Assembly (NCBI GenBank): GCA_963664835.2
Contig: CAXXUG010000009.1
Location: 6,578 to 70,577 of the forward strand
Direction: 5' to 3'
Length of the DNA: 64,000 bases
Source: G963664835 sp963664835
GTDB lineage: Bacteria; Chloroflexota; UBA6077; FW602-bin22; JBCLEL01
The stretch's first letter is position 1; every line of letters begins with the position of its first letter. This document shows positions 1 through 9,848 of this stretch, piece by piece. The translations under genes and the position numbers were made by a program. The notes under the pieces were generated by a model. That model made no database searches. It was given only the letters and a program-made list of their open reading frames with translations, and was not told the DNA's origin.

Positions 1-213
1 AGTGGCTACGGCATTGACGAACTAAAGAACCGAATCGAGCGCGTATTAGGGAGCGGTTGGCCGCGTGTCGCCCTGAGGGTACCAGTTCACGCCGAGCACT
101 TGGCCTGGGAATTCACCCGCCGAGCCGCGGAAGCTACAATCGAACGCGAACACGATGAGATTCATCTGCGAGGCCGGCTGGCCGCTCGATATTTGCCTCG
201 TTTCCGCACGTGA
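1..213 (+). CDS. hflX: HflX-like GTPase, C-terminal fragment
   Basis: The first 70 codons continue an open frame that enters from outside the window and stops at TGA 211-213. The segment opens with the Ser-Gly-x-Gly-hydrophobic-Asp-Glu-Leu stretch that closes the GTPase domain of TRAFAC proteins such as HflX. It ends with a short beta/alpha tail (VALRVPVHAEHL, then IHLRGRLAARYLPRF) like the C-terminal subdomain of HflX, the ribosome-splitting GTPase. The G1-G4 motifs lie outside the window, so another GTPase of the family cannot be excluded. An AT-rich hairpin starts 6 nt after the stop. Confidence 0.55.
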   Translation, partial: SGYGIDELKNRIERVLGSGWPRVALRVPVHAEHLAWEFTRRAAEATIEREHDEIHLRGRLAARYLPRFRT

Positions 214-218
214 GAAAC

Positions 219-242
219 TTTATAAGCTTTTCAGCTTATAAA
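219..242. promoter_or_regulatory. AT-rich perfect inverted repeat after the HflX-like gene
   Basis: TTTATAAGCT (219-228) and AGCTTATAAA (233-242) form a perfect 10-bp stem with a TTTC loop, starting 6 nt after the upstream stop codon. No T-tract follows, so a classical terminator is not obvious. It lies 10 nt upstream of a -35 box and may be an operator or a mRNA 3'-end stabiliser. Confidence 0.5.
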
Positions 243-252
243 TATTACAAAA

Positions 253-282
253 TTGACAAATACCCTAATCTGGACTTAAAAT
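253..282 (+). promoter_or_regulatory. Sigma-70-type promoter
   Basis: A perfect -35 box TTGACA (253-258) is followed after 18 nt by TAAAAT (277-282), a 5/6 match to TATAAT. The surrounding DNA is much richer in AT than the rest of the window. It would drive the zinc ribbon gene starting at 365, with a leader of about 75 nt. Confidence 0.6.
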
Positions 283-364
283 CAGGTTGGCAACGAGGCC
301 TATCTATGACGTTAGCAGAGTCTGAAACGACGCCATCATACTGCAGACTCAATGGAGGTCGGCA

Positions 365-679
365 ATGCAGGTAGCCATCGATGTCAAGTGCTATCACTGC
401 GGCCACTTGACCGGCGAATTTGTTGGAGATTCATCTGTCCCGCTGGCGCAACGTACGTTCAAGCCCAGCGATCGATGCAAGGAAGCCATACAGGGCGGCG
501 ACCGCATACGTTGCTGTCGCTGTGGAGGACCCGTTTTTCTCGACGATATCCGGCCAATCCGGACCTATCCGGTCTGGGATCCCAAGCTTCATCCGGCCAG
601 GCCGGGCCGGCCGCGAAAGCACCCGAGGCCGGAGAAGAAAGAGGAAGACATGGCGGCTAGCTCAGGTTCGGTTCGCTAA
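365..679 (+). CDS. Small zinc ribbon protein of unknown role
   Basis: A 104-residue protein with two paired-cysteine knuckles: CYHC at residues 9-12 and a second cluster CCRC near residues 50-53 followed by Gly-Gly-Pro. This is the usual layout of a treble-clef or zinc ribbon fold. The tail is basic and proline-rich (PRKHPRPEKK) and could bind nucleic acid. The start at 365 is supported by an AATGGAGG Shine-Dalgarno sequence a few bases upstream and by the promoter at 253-282. The next gene, 50 bp downstream on the same strand, is a SufR-like regulator, so the two may be co-transcribed. I do not recognise a named family. Confidence 0.6.
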   Translation: MQVAIDVKCYHCGHLTGEFVGDSSVPLAQRTFKPSDRCKEAIQGGDRIRCCRCGGPVFLDDIRPIRTYPVWDPKLHPARPGRPRKHPRPEKKEEDMAASSGSVR

Positions 680-729
680 CCGAGCAGTTGAGATCGTCCA
701 AACGACCTGACGGGAGATTGTAAGCAGGA

Positions 730-1386
730 ATGCAGCGGACCAGACGCCATATATTGGATTTGCTCAAACGTAAGGGCAAAGCCACGGTTGAAGAGCTGGC
801 CAACGAGACCGGCCTCGTCCCTATGACGGTTCGCGCGCACCTTGGCGTCCTGGAGAAAGATAGGCTCGTCAGGTGCGCGGAGCGCAGGGCCAAGATCGGA
901 AGACCGCACTTCGTTTACTCGCTAACCGAAGAGTCGGTCCGACACTTTCCCCAGTCCTACGACCTTATGGCCAACAGATTGATCGATGCGGCCGTGGCTA
1001 TCGGTGGGGACAGCTGTACCAGCAGGCTCGCGAATCAGATCGGTGAGATCTGGGCCCGTGAGCGCGGGACAGCCACCGCCGGCCTGCCGTTAGCGGACCG
1101 AGTCAAAAAGGTCACCGAGTTCCGGAACGAGGAAGGCGCCCTTGCCGATTTCTCCGAGGTGGATGACGGCTATCTGATTCGACAGTGCCATTGTCCAACC
1201 CTGGGGTGCGCCAAGAAATATCCCGACGTAGTGTGTGCCGCCGAAGCAATCTATCTCGGCAAGCTGATCGGTGTGCCGGTCGAGCGACAGGAGTGGGTCC
1301 TCGACGGCGGATCTTGCTGCTCTTTCTTGGTACGCACAAAAGGAAATCCGAAGCCAGTCAAGGGCGAATCCCCGGCCCTGAACTGA
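730..1386 (+). CDS. SufR-like winged-helix transcriptional regulator with C-terminal Cys cluster
   Basis: A 218-residue regulator. Residues 1-70 form a DeoR/ArsR-type winged helix, with a recognition helix around TVEELANETGLVPMTVRAHL and a wing around IGRPHFVYSLTEE. The C-terminal half has a Cys/His-rich block: CHC, then C after four residues, C at PDVVC, and CC in GGSCCSF near the end. In the SufR family such cysteines hold an iron-sulfur cluster and make the repressor sense cluster status; here that role is inferred. No suf genes lie nearby, so its target is open. The ATG at 730 is preceded by GGGAG. Confidence 0.65.
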   Translation: MQRTRRHILDLLKRKGKATVEELANETGLVPMTVRAHLGVLEKDRLVRCAERRAKIGRPHFVYSLTEESVRHFPQSYDLMANRLIDAAVAIGGDSCTSRLANQIGEIWARERGTATAGLPLADRVKKVTEFRNEEGALADFSEVDDGYLIRQCHCPTLGCAKKYPDVVCAAEAIYLGKLIGVPVERQEWVLDGGSCCSFLVRTKGNPKPVKGESPALN

Positions 1387-1425
1387 GCCTCCCGCTTCTC
1401 ACCACCCGTCCCTCGTTTTAGCGAC

Positions 1426-2403
1426 TCAATGTTCTCTAGCAAGTTGACGCCCTAGTAGCTTTGCGCTGGCGTAGAGGGCTCTGGTGTGAGGCGTAGGGAC
1501 CCCGAGCATCTCTCCCAACTCCAACACCACCCCAACCACGTTGTCCAGCTCCATCGGCCGGCCCGCCACCACATCCTGGAGCATCGAGGTCTTGTGCTGT
1601 CCAACCTTTTCAGCCCCGGCGATGCGCTGATCGATCGTGATCGGAATATTCACGCCCAACGCCTCAGCCACCGCATACGTTTCAGCCATCGCCAGCCGGG
1701 CAAGCGTTCGTCCATCTTCGTCGCTTGCGATCTCCAACAGTGTTGCTCCGGTGAGAGCGCTGATCGGATTGAATGCGGCATTGCCGGCCAGCTTTACCCA
1801 AATGTCGTGTCGAATGTCCCGACGTATGGGGCATCTGAATCCGGCCGCACCAAGTGCCCTTGAGAGACGCTTGCATCGCTCGCTCCGGGTTCCATCCGGC
1901 TCTCCTATGGAAAGACGGTCACCTTCGACGTGCTGTATGACTCCAGGCTCGACGATCAGTGTTGCCGGATAGACAACGCAGCCGATCACGCTGTTCGGAT
2001 CGATGGACCTACCTATCACTCCACCAGGGTCGGTCATTTCGAGATTGGTCCCGTTCCAAGGTCCCTCTAGCCGCTGAAAGTACCACCAGGGCATGCCGTT
2101 CTGCGTTGAGACGACCGCAGTATCCGGGCCGATCATAGGTGCCAGACGCGGTGCCAGCTCGGTGAGGCTGTGGGCCTTCACGGTCAGGATGACGTAGTCA
2201 AATACGCCGGCCTCGCTCCAGTCGTCAGTCGCCGGCGGATGGGCCATGAAGTCGCCGTCCGGGCTGAGAACGCGCACTCCGTGGGTCTTCATGGCCCGCA
2301 GATGCGGGCCCCGGGCGATCAGCAGGACCTCTTGGCCGGCCCTGGCCAGCTTTGCGCCGATGTAGGCGCCTATGGCTCCGGCGCCGATGATGGCGACTCT
2401 CAT
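1426..2403 (-). CDS. panE: Ketopantoate reductase family protein (2-dehydropantoate 2-reductase)
   Basis: About 325 residues. The N-terminus MRVAIIGAGAIGAYIGAKLA carries the GxGxxG dinucleotide-binding fingerprint of an NAD(P)H Rossmann fold, and the C-terminal part has the helical ApbA/PanE domain (KLAGNAAFNPISALTGAT, with the Lys/Asn pair used in catalysis in this family). PanE reduces ketopantoate to pantoate for coenzyme A synthesis, but the family also holds side-chain variants of unknown substrate. The Met at 2403 begins the Rossmann strand; a start five codons upstream (2418) is also possible. It lies 32 bp downstream of the acyl-CoA synthetase gene on the same strand, so the two probably form an operon linked to acyl/CoA metabolism. 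Confidence 0.8.
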   Translation of the reverse strand: MRVAIIGAGAIGAYIGAKLARAGQEVLLIARGPHLRAMKTHGVRVLSPDGDFMAHPPATDDWSEAGVFDYVILTVKAHSLTELAPRLAPMIGPDTAVVSTQNGMPWWYFQRLEGPWNGTNLEMTDPGGVIGRSIDPNSVIGCVVYPATLIVEPGVIQHVEGDRLSIGEPDGTRSERCKRLSRALGAAGFRCPIRRDIRHDIWVKLAGNAAFNPISALTGATLLEIASDEDGRTLARLAMAETYAVAEALGVNIPITIDQRIAGAEKVGQHKTSMLQDVVAGRPMELDNVVGVVLELGEMLGVPTPHTRALYASAKLLGRQLAREH

Positions 2404-2450
2404 GGATGCGTCCTGCAACAGGAGATTGACCGCGCCACGATGCTAAAGGC

Positions 2451-3983
2451 TCAGCCGCCGGCCGATGGGCCGGTGAACGCGGCCGCTACCAGCCTTCTCT
2501 GCACTTTGCCGGTCGCGGTCTTGGGAATCGAGTCGACTATGTGAATACGCCGGGGACACTTGAAATGGGCCAGGTGACTGCGGCAGTGCGCAATTAGCTG
2601 GGCTTGTGTGGTTGTCGACTCCGAGAGCACCACCGCCGCCGACGGCTCCTCGCCAAGGGTGGGATGGGGAACGCCGAACGCGACCACCTCGACCACCGAT
2701 GGGTGTGTCAACAGGACTTCGTCGATCTCGACCGGCGAAATCTTCTCGCCGCCACGGTTTATCAGCTCTTTCCGCCGGCCCACTAACTTTAGATAACCGT
2801 CTGGATCGAGCAGACCCTCGTCCCCGGTCCGAAACCAACCGTTCGTGAATGAGTCGGCATTCGCCTCGGGATTGTCTTCGTATCCTCCGATGACGTTCGT
2901 CCCCTTGATAACCACCTCGCCGGTCTCCCCGACGCTGCGAAGCGCACCCTCGTCGTCCATTATGGCGATCGACACTCCGGTGCCGGCGCCGACCGAGCCG
3001 GGTACTCGCTTGCCCGGAGGTAGCGGATTGGACGCCATCTGGTGAGCCGCCTCGGTCATGCCGTATGCTTCCAGTACCGGCACGCCAAACCGGTCCTCCA
3101 TCTCGATCATCACGTTGGCCGGTAGAGCTGAGCTGCACGAGCGTATGAAGCGCAATCGTTGATGACCCGAGTCGTCGCCGCCCCTTCTCTTGGCCCGACT
3201 CAGCAGCGTCTGGTGCATGGTCGGCACTGCCGAATACCAGGTAACGCCATATTCCTCCACCAACCGCCAGAAGTTCAGCGCGTTGAAGCGCGGAGGCACG
3301 ACAACCGTCCCGCCCGACAGCAGGGTCGCCAGTGTTGAGGCGACCAGGCCGTGAACGTGGAACAACGGCATTACGCACAACGACGTGTCTTCCGGCCCCA
3401 ACTCATAGGTGTCCACGACGTTTCGCACCGACTTCGCCAGGTTCCCGTGGGTCAGCGGCACCCGCTTCGGCCGGCTGGTCGTGCCGCTCGTGTGCAACAC
3501 CAGGGCGATATCGTCCGGAGCCGGCCGCTCGAAACGTTGGGATCCCTTCGATTCGCCGGCGGTGGACAACGCTGCCTTTCCGTTCTCATCGACATCCATG
3601 CTGATCCACAGTGTGCCGGGAGGTGCCGCCTCGCGAACCTCCTCGCTCCCTTCAGAGAGGGTAATCAGCGCCTCCGCGTTCGTGTCCTCCATGTAGAAGC
3701 GGAACTCGTCCGCCTTGTATGCGGGATTCAGCGGCGCCGCGGTTGCTACGCTCGACACCGCCAGGAAAGACAGGATGGTCTCCAGGCCGTTGGGCAGAAC
3801 TATCGCGACACGGTCGTCCCGCTCTATCCCAAATCCCCTGATCTGGCCGGCAAGACCGTGCACCTGGCGCCGCAGCGATTCGTAGGACACGGTGGGACCG
3901 CCGGGAGCACGAATCGCCGCACGGGACGGATCGCCCCCTTCGAGAAGTTCGATCAGAGTCCTGGGCGGGGCATTTTGGGTCAT
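2451..3983 (-). CDS. AMP-forming acyl-CoA synthetase (AAE3/oxalate-CoA ligase-like)
   Basis: A 510-residue ANL-superfamily adenylate-forming enzyme. Visible motifs are the P-loop LHTSGTTSRPKRVPLTHGNL (A3), EAYGMTEAAHQ (A5), GWFRTGDEGLLDPDGYLKLVGR (A7/A8 hinge) and the terminal PKTATGKVQRR with the catalytic Lys (A10). It activates a carboxylic acid with ATP and transfers it to coenzyme A. The overall pattern, with HTSGTTSRPK and short spacing before A5, is closest to the oxalyl-CoA/plant AAE3 branch, but substrate cannot be read from the sequence. It is followed by the PanE-like gene on the same strand. Confidence 0.85.
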   Translation of the reverse strand: MTQNAPPRTLIELLEGGDPSRAAIRAPGGPTVSYESLRRQVHGLAGQIRGFGIERDDRVAIVLPNGLETILSFLAVSSVATAAPLNPAYKADEFRFYMEDTNAEALITLSEGSEEVREAAPPGTLWISMDVDENGKAALSTAGESKGSQRFERPAPDDIALVLHTSGTTSRPKRVPLTHGNLAKSVRNVVDTYELGPEDTSLCVMPLFHVHGLVASTLATLLSGGTVVVPPRFNALNFWRLVEEYGVTWYSAVPTMHQTLLSRAKRRGGDDSGHQRLRFIRSCSSALPANVMIEMEDRFGVPVLEAYGMTEAAHQMASNPLPPGKRVPGSVGAGTGVSIAIMDDEGALRSVGETGEVVIKGTNVIGGYEDNPEANADSFTNGWFRTGDEGLLDPDGYLKLVGRRKELINRGGEKISPVEIDEVLLTHPSVVEVVAFGVPHPTLGEEPSAAVVLSESTTTQAQLIAHCRSHLAHFKCPRRIHIVDSIPKTATGKVQRRLVAAAFTGPSAGG

Positions 3984-4241
3984 CGCAGCGTCCTCCCCTT
4001 GGCTCGTCCGAGGACAACACGTTCCTCGACCGACGATTTTCGTGGTAATGCCTCGAAATACCGGTGGCTTTCAAAAGACACGGTCCGGTTTATCGAGGGA
4101 TTAACGTAGAATCAGTATCATGATAATGGATTCGCCTGTGGCGCCGCCTCCAAAAACCCGCAGTTATGCCTGCTTCGGGCCGGCGCGAATGACCCGCGCG
4201 CGACACGAGTGCGCCGCGACCCATCGCGGCAAGATACGCTA

Positions 4242-5675
4242 ATGACTCGACATAAGCTCCGTCGAACCAAGATCGCCTGCACTCTGGGGCCGGCGACAAA
4301 CTCGCCTGAAATGATTGCCGGCCTGATCCAAGCCGGCATGAACGTGGCCCGTCTCAACTTCTCCCACGGTTCCCGCCGACAGCATCTCGATACGATCCGC
4401 CGGATCCGCCAGATCTCAGCCACTCTGGGCGAGCACGTCGCGATCCTCCAGGACCTCCAGGGTCCGAAAATTCGGACCGGAGGGTTGAAATCAACGCCCA
4501 TCACCCTCCGCTCGGGGCAGCGATTCACGATCACCACCGATCAGATCACCGGCGATGGTCAGCGGGTGTCCACGTCCTTTGAGTCTCTCCCGAAGGTGCT
4601 GAAGCCGGGGGATTCGGTGCTCTTGAGCGATGGACTCGTCGAACTCGAGGTCGAATCCGTCTCCGCCGCGGATGTCGTGTGCCTCGTCAAGTACGGTGGC
4701 ATGGTCGGGGAGCGTACCGGCATAAACCTGCCCTGGGTCGACGTTGGCGGCGACTCGCTGACCGACAAGGACCTCGACGACTTGAAGTTTGGGTTGGAGC
4801 AGGGCGTCGACATCGTCGCGCTGTCGTTCGTGCGCTCAGCCAGCGACGTCGAGGTGCTGCGCCGGCGGATCGACCAGTCGGGATACGAGCAGCCGATCGT
4901 TGTCAAGCTGGAGAAGCCCCAGGCGATCGACGATTTGGATCGAATCCTGGAGCTCGCCGACGGGATAATGGTTGCTCGCGGCGATCTCGGCGTCGAAGCC
5001 GGCCCGGAGCGGGTCCCGGTCCTGCAAAAGCAGATCATCTCCGCCGCCAACCAGGCGCGAATCCCGGTCATTACCGCCACTCAAATGCTCGAGTCGATGA
5101 TCGACTATCCGCGCCCCACCCGTGCGGAAGCCTCTGATGTCGCGAACGCGGTGTTCGACGGTAGCGACGCGGTCATGCTGTCCGGCGAAACCGCCATCGG
5201 CCAGTATCCGATCCAGGCGGTTCGCATGATGGACCGCATAGTTCGCGAAGCCGAAACGCTCGCGATTGGCGCCTATCGAAATCCGCCACCCGTAGCAAGA
5301 CTGCACTACGCCGGCTCGCTCGCGCTGGCTGCCACTCAAGCGGCGGCCAGCCTTGACGCGGCCGCGATCGTCACACGCACCCAAACCGGCTACTCGGCCC
5401 AGTTGGCCTCGAGTCATCGACCGAGCGTACCGATTGTCGCGGTGACCCACGACCAGGTCATCGCACGCCGGCTGGCGATGGCGTGGGGCGTCTACCCGGT
5501 CGTGGTCCCGCCGGCGGAATCACTCGATGTTCTGCTCAAGCGGATGGAGCTGGCGGCCTCCGCGACCGGCCTGATCGACAAGGACGGCATTCTCGTGATG
5601 CTGGCGACCTCCAGTCCCGACGCAAGCGGCCACATGAACCTGATGGAGATCCGCCGGCCGGACCAGGCTGGCTAG
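4242..5675 (+). CDS. pyk: Pyruvate kinase
   Basis: About 477 residues. Converts phosphoenolpyruvate and ADP to pyruvate and ATP, the last step of glycolysis. Diagnostic segments: TKIACTLGPATNSPE at the N-terminus, MNVARLNFSHG, the metal/PEP-binding LEKPQAIDDLDRIL and IMVARGDLGVE, and VITATQMLESMI with PRPTRAEASDVANAVFDGSDAVMLSGETA. A C-terminal domain of normal size follows. The ATG at 4242 starts the conserved N-terminus; a GTG at 4209 would add 11 unconserved residues. The last 58 codon bases are repeated in a diverged form at 7453-7510, after the next gene. Confidence 0.95.
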   Translation: MTRHKLRRTKIACTLGPATNSPEMIAGLIQAGMNVARLNFSHGSRRQHLDTIRRIRQISATLGEHVAILQDLQGPKIRTGGLKSTPITLRSGQRFTITTDQITGDGQRVSTSFESLPKVLKPGDSVLLSDGLVELEVESVSAADVVCLVKYGGMVGERTGINLPWVDVGGDSLTDKDLDDLKFGLEQGVDIVALSFVRSASDVEVLRRRIDQSGYEQPIVVKLEKPQAIDDLDRILELADGIMVARGDLGVEAGPERVPVLQKQIISAANQARIPVITATQMLESMIDYPRPTRAEASDVANAVFDGSDAVMLSGETAIGQYPIQAVRMMDRIVREAETLAIGAYRNPPPVARLHYAGSLALAATQAAASLDAAAIVTRTQTGYSAQLASSHRPSVPIVAVTHDQVIARRLAMAWGVYPVVVPPAESLDVLLKRMELAASATGLIDKDGILVMLATSSPDASGHMNLMEIRRPDQAG

Positions 5676-5912
5676 CCTGAGAGATGACCTGACCGCGTGT
5701 CGGTTGATAGGCGGACGCAACGAGATGTGTTCAAGAAAACAGTGACGACGGCACTAAGATTGCTTAGGATCGAATCATTATGAAAACAAGAGGCTCAGGA
5801 GGTCATCCCACACTACAAAGACGACCCGCCTTGACTGATTTTCAACAGCATCCTTTAATGATTCTCTAACACCTCTCAATCTTAGTCGAATCAAGCTGAG
5901 GAGATGTCGTTC

Positions 5913-7115
5913 ATGAAACGTTTCAGCTACATCATTGCACTCATGGCAGCCCTCACCGTCGGCGCGGTTTACGCTTCTACGGGGACCGAAGGACACGAAT
6001 TGTCCCCGGATCAGCATTCGGCCAGCGGCTCGATTGTTGGGAACCGCGCCGGCGCGTTCGCCAATTTCTGGTTCAACTACGGTGGGGGAGATGAGACGGT
6101 TGTGGTGGCCCTGACCGTCGATCAAAGTCACCTAAATATGGGCAACGGCATCGGATTCAACGTATACGATGGCTATGGCGGGCTGGTTGGTAAGGGTCGG
6201 CCGCCGAACGGCAGTCTTTCGAGTACTTCTGCCCGTTTGTCTTTCTCCCGAAACGCCGGTGGACGCTTTCAAATACAAGTACATAACTATGTCGAGGGCG
6301 GCGTTATCAACTACTGGGTCCAGGTAGCAGGGCAGGGGCCCTCGCCGCCCAAACAGGTTACTGGCGCAACACATCCCGAAGATGCGCCGACGCTCCTGCC
6401 CAAGGACAACGTTCTGGCCGGCTCACTGTCTGGGAATCCGGCAGGAGCGTTCCACTATTACGAGTTGCGTTATCCGGGCGGCAACCTGAATCTGAGCGTG
6501 ACGATGAACAGTTCGCCACCATTTCTCAGGTCCCATCGTGCAGTTGGCATGTTTCTTTATCGGGACGGCATGGTTGTCGCCCAAGACATCCCAATTGAGG
6601 GCACGAATAGCTCGGTCACACACTACTTGCGCTACCGTTCCATGGAACCCGACAACTTGATCCTGCAAGTATTTAATTATGGCCCCGACCATCTCATAGA
6701 TTACGCACTGTACTTCAACCGCGTCAGCGGAGAACCCATCCCAGCATCGGGAAATCACACCCCGGCGACTGCATTTCGACTGACACGTGTGCAAAACGAC
6801 TTCGTTGGTGCCGTTCCTGGGAGCCGTGTCGGAGCATACGCATTCTTCGACCTCCACTACCCCGGAGGTTCGGAGACAATGAGAATAATTCTCAGCATGC
6901 CCCGTGAGAGCCGGGCTGTTGACGGCTTGGCTGGTTTCAATGTTTACGAGGGTAGTCGCTTGGTGGGCCAACGCCTTGCGAAGCGTGACAGCAGAGGACG
7001 ATTACTCGCCACAATGACTATCGAGCGCGCTGAGCTTGCGAATTTCGGCATTCAGGTATTCAACTACAACGAGGATTTAGACCTTCAGTATCGCCTGGAG
7101 GTGTTCGGGCTGTAA
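5913..7115 (+). CDS. Secreted protein with three PPC-like beta-sandwich repeats
   Basis: About 400 residues. The start at 5913 is chosen because GAGGAG ends 10 nt upstream; the in-frame ATG at 5904 would overlap that site. The N-terminus (MKRFSYIIALMAALTVGAVYAS) is a clear Sec signal peptide. The mature part contains three copies of a ~105-residue unit, each with G(S/A)xxGxxxGA(F/Y), a short aromatic strand ending in GG, a hydrophobic VxGF-(N/L)-Y strand and a closing strand (Q-V-F/H-N-Y) before an aromatic YxLxV end. This layout resembles bacterial pre-peptidase C-terminal (PPC) beta-sandwich domains, but no protease domain is attached. It is probably exported and may bind polymers or other proteins. 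It sits between pyk and a duplicated pyk tail, suggesting that it was inserted there. Confidence 0.6.
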   Translation: MKRFSYIIALMAALTVGAVYASTGTEGHELSPDQHSASGSIVGNRAGAFANFWFNYGGGDETVVVALTVDQSHLNMGNGIGFNVYDGYGGLVGKGRPPNGSLSSTSARLSFSRNAGGRFQIQVHNYVEGGVINYWVQVAGQGPSPPKQVTGATHPEDAPTLLPKDNVLAGSLSGNPAGAFHYYELRYPGGNLNLSVTMNSSPPFLRSHRAVGMFLYRDGMVVAQDIPIEGTNSSVTHYLRYRSMEPDNLILQVFNYGPDHLIDYALYFNRVSGEPIPASGNHTPATAFRLTRVQNDFVGAVPGSRVGAYAFFDLHYPGGSETMRIILSMPRESRAVDGLAGFNVYEGSRLVGQRLAKRDSRGRLLATMTIERAELANFGIQVFNYNEDLDLQYRLEVFGL

Positions 7116-7452
7116 CTGTTCAGACTTGAGCGTAATCCGTCTCGCACCTGCCTGAATAAAGTTCCGAGTAAGGACCATAGATTGTGGCGATATTCCCCAT
7201 AGCTACCAAATACGCTGTCTGGATCGTGGCCGGGAATGACGGTCGCAAGATTGGTCACGCTAACTGACAACAGGTACTTCGGATTCAGGGTGTTCGAGTA
7301 ATTAACGCCGGTGGTAGACCCAATAGGGTAACCACAAGGGTTTACCACTTCCCTGCGGCTCACCGGCGATGTATGTACGGTTCGCGAACCGTCCTTGGTC
7401 GAAGAACTGAAAGACCCTGGCGAGCATCAGAATTCCTGGTATGAACTGTCCA
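7116..7452. other. Intergenic stretch without a supported gene
   Basis: Between the PPC-repeat gene and the pyk-tail copy I find no gene that I can support. A 92-codon minus-strand frame (7085-7363) has natural-looking composition in part but no recognisable family and overlaps the preceding gene. The only clear signal is the perfect palindrome at 7377-7392. Confidence 0.4.
7377..7392. promoter_or_regulatory. Perfect 16-bp palindrome
   Basis: ACGGTTCG followed directly by CGAACCGT, with no spacer. It lies about 190 bp upstream of the restriction-modification operon and has the look of a dimeric regulator operator or a recombination site. Confidence 0.45.
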
Positions 7453-7510
7453 GCGACGTCCAGCCCCGATGCAAGCGGTCACACGAACCTGATGGAGATC
7501 CGCCGGCCGG
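7453..7510 (+). pseudogene. Diverged copy of the pyk 3' end
   Basis: These 58 bp match the pyk segment 5604-5661 at 53 of 58 positions without gaps. Both copies run into GCTAGCC shortly after. Four of the five differences are at third codon positions and synonymous in the pyk frame, so this copy probably came from a different pyk allele and did not decay from the local one. The layout (intact gene end, inserted gene, partial gene end) is that of a direct repeat left by integration or recombination at a gene 3' end. Confidence 0.75.
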
Positions 7511-7566
7511 GCTAGCCGGCCGAACCGATCTCCACCGGCTGGTAAGAAGGCTTTATCCGGCCGGCG

Positions 7567-9441
<1,875 letters not shown>

Positions 9442-9476
9442 GCGTGGAAGCCAAGGACCGAGGGAGGTAAGAAAGC

Positions 9477-9848
9477 ATGGGAGCTACGCACGTAACAGTC
9501 AGGATTACTAACCCCGCCGACCCGGACAGGTTCTGGGAGGGCCTTTTTCTCGTCGACACCGGGGCCACTGATTCCCTGGCGCCCAGACCGCATCTGGAAG
9601 CCATCGGCCTCAAGCCCGAGGGGAAGCGTGTGTATGAACTGGCCGATGGCAGCGAGATCGCGGTCGACGTCGCCGTTGCCAAGATTGAGTTCATGGGTGA
9701 GTTCGTCGGCGGGACGATCATCTTTGGCGAGGCCGAAGCGGAGCCGCTCCTGGGCGTCACGGCCCTGGAATCCGTCGGCATAGAAGTCGATCCGAGGAGT
9801 CAGCAGTTGAAGAGGCTGCCGGCCGTGCGCCTCAAGGGGCTGGCGTGA
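9477..9848 (+). CDS. Retropepsin-like (clan AA) aspartic protease
   Basis: A 123-residue protein with one aspartic protease motif, VDTGATDS with the catalytic Asp at residue 27, and a second family element EPLLGVTALESVGIEVDP near residues 88-105, where hydrophobic-hydrophobic-Gly precedes the domain end. Such single-domain proteins work as dimers, like retroviral proteases, and belong to the small bacterial/archaeal clan AA group. The start has GGGAGG 12 bp upstream. The stop overlaps the GTG start of hsdS (GTGA, 9845-9848), which implies translational coupling with the specificity subunit. No peptide substrate is known; the specificity or restriction subunits are obvious candidates, by inference only. 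Confidence 0.75.
   Translation: MGATHVTVRITNPADPDRFWEGLFLVDTGATDSLAPRPHLEAIGLKPEGKRVYELADGSEIAVDVAVAKIEFMGEFVGGTIIFGEAEAEPLLGVTALESVGIEVDPRSQQLKRLPAVRLKGLA

Noticed and set aside
2443..3378. Long open frame opposite-phase within the acyl-CoA synthetase gene
   Set aside because: It is a shadow frame of a high-GC gene; its residue composition is Arg/Gly/Ser-rich and the synthetase frame carries all family motifs.
7085..7363. 92-codon minus-strand frame with plausible composition
   Set aside because: It overlaps the end of the PPC-repeat gene, has no recognisable family and no ribosome binding site.
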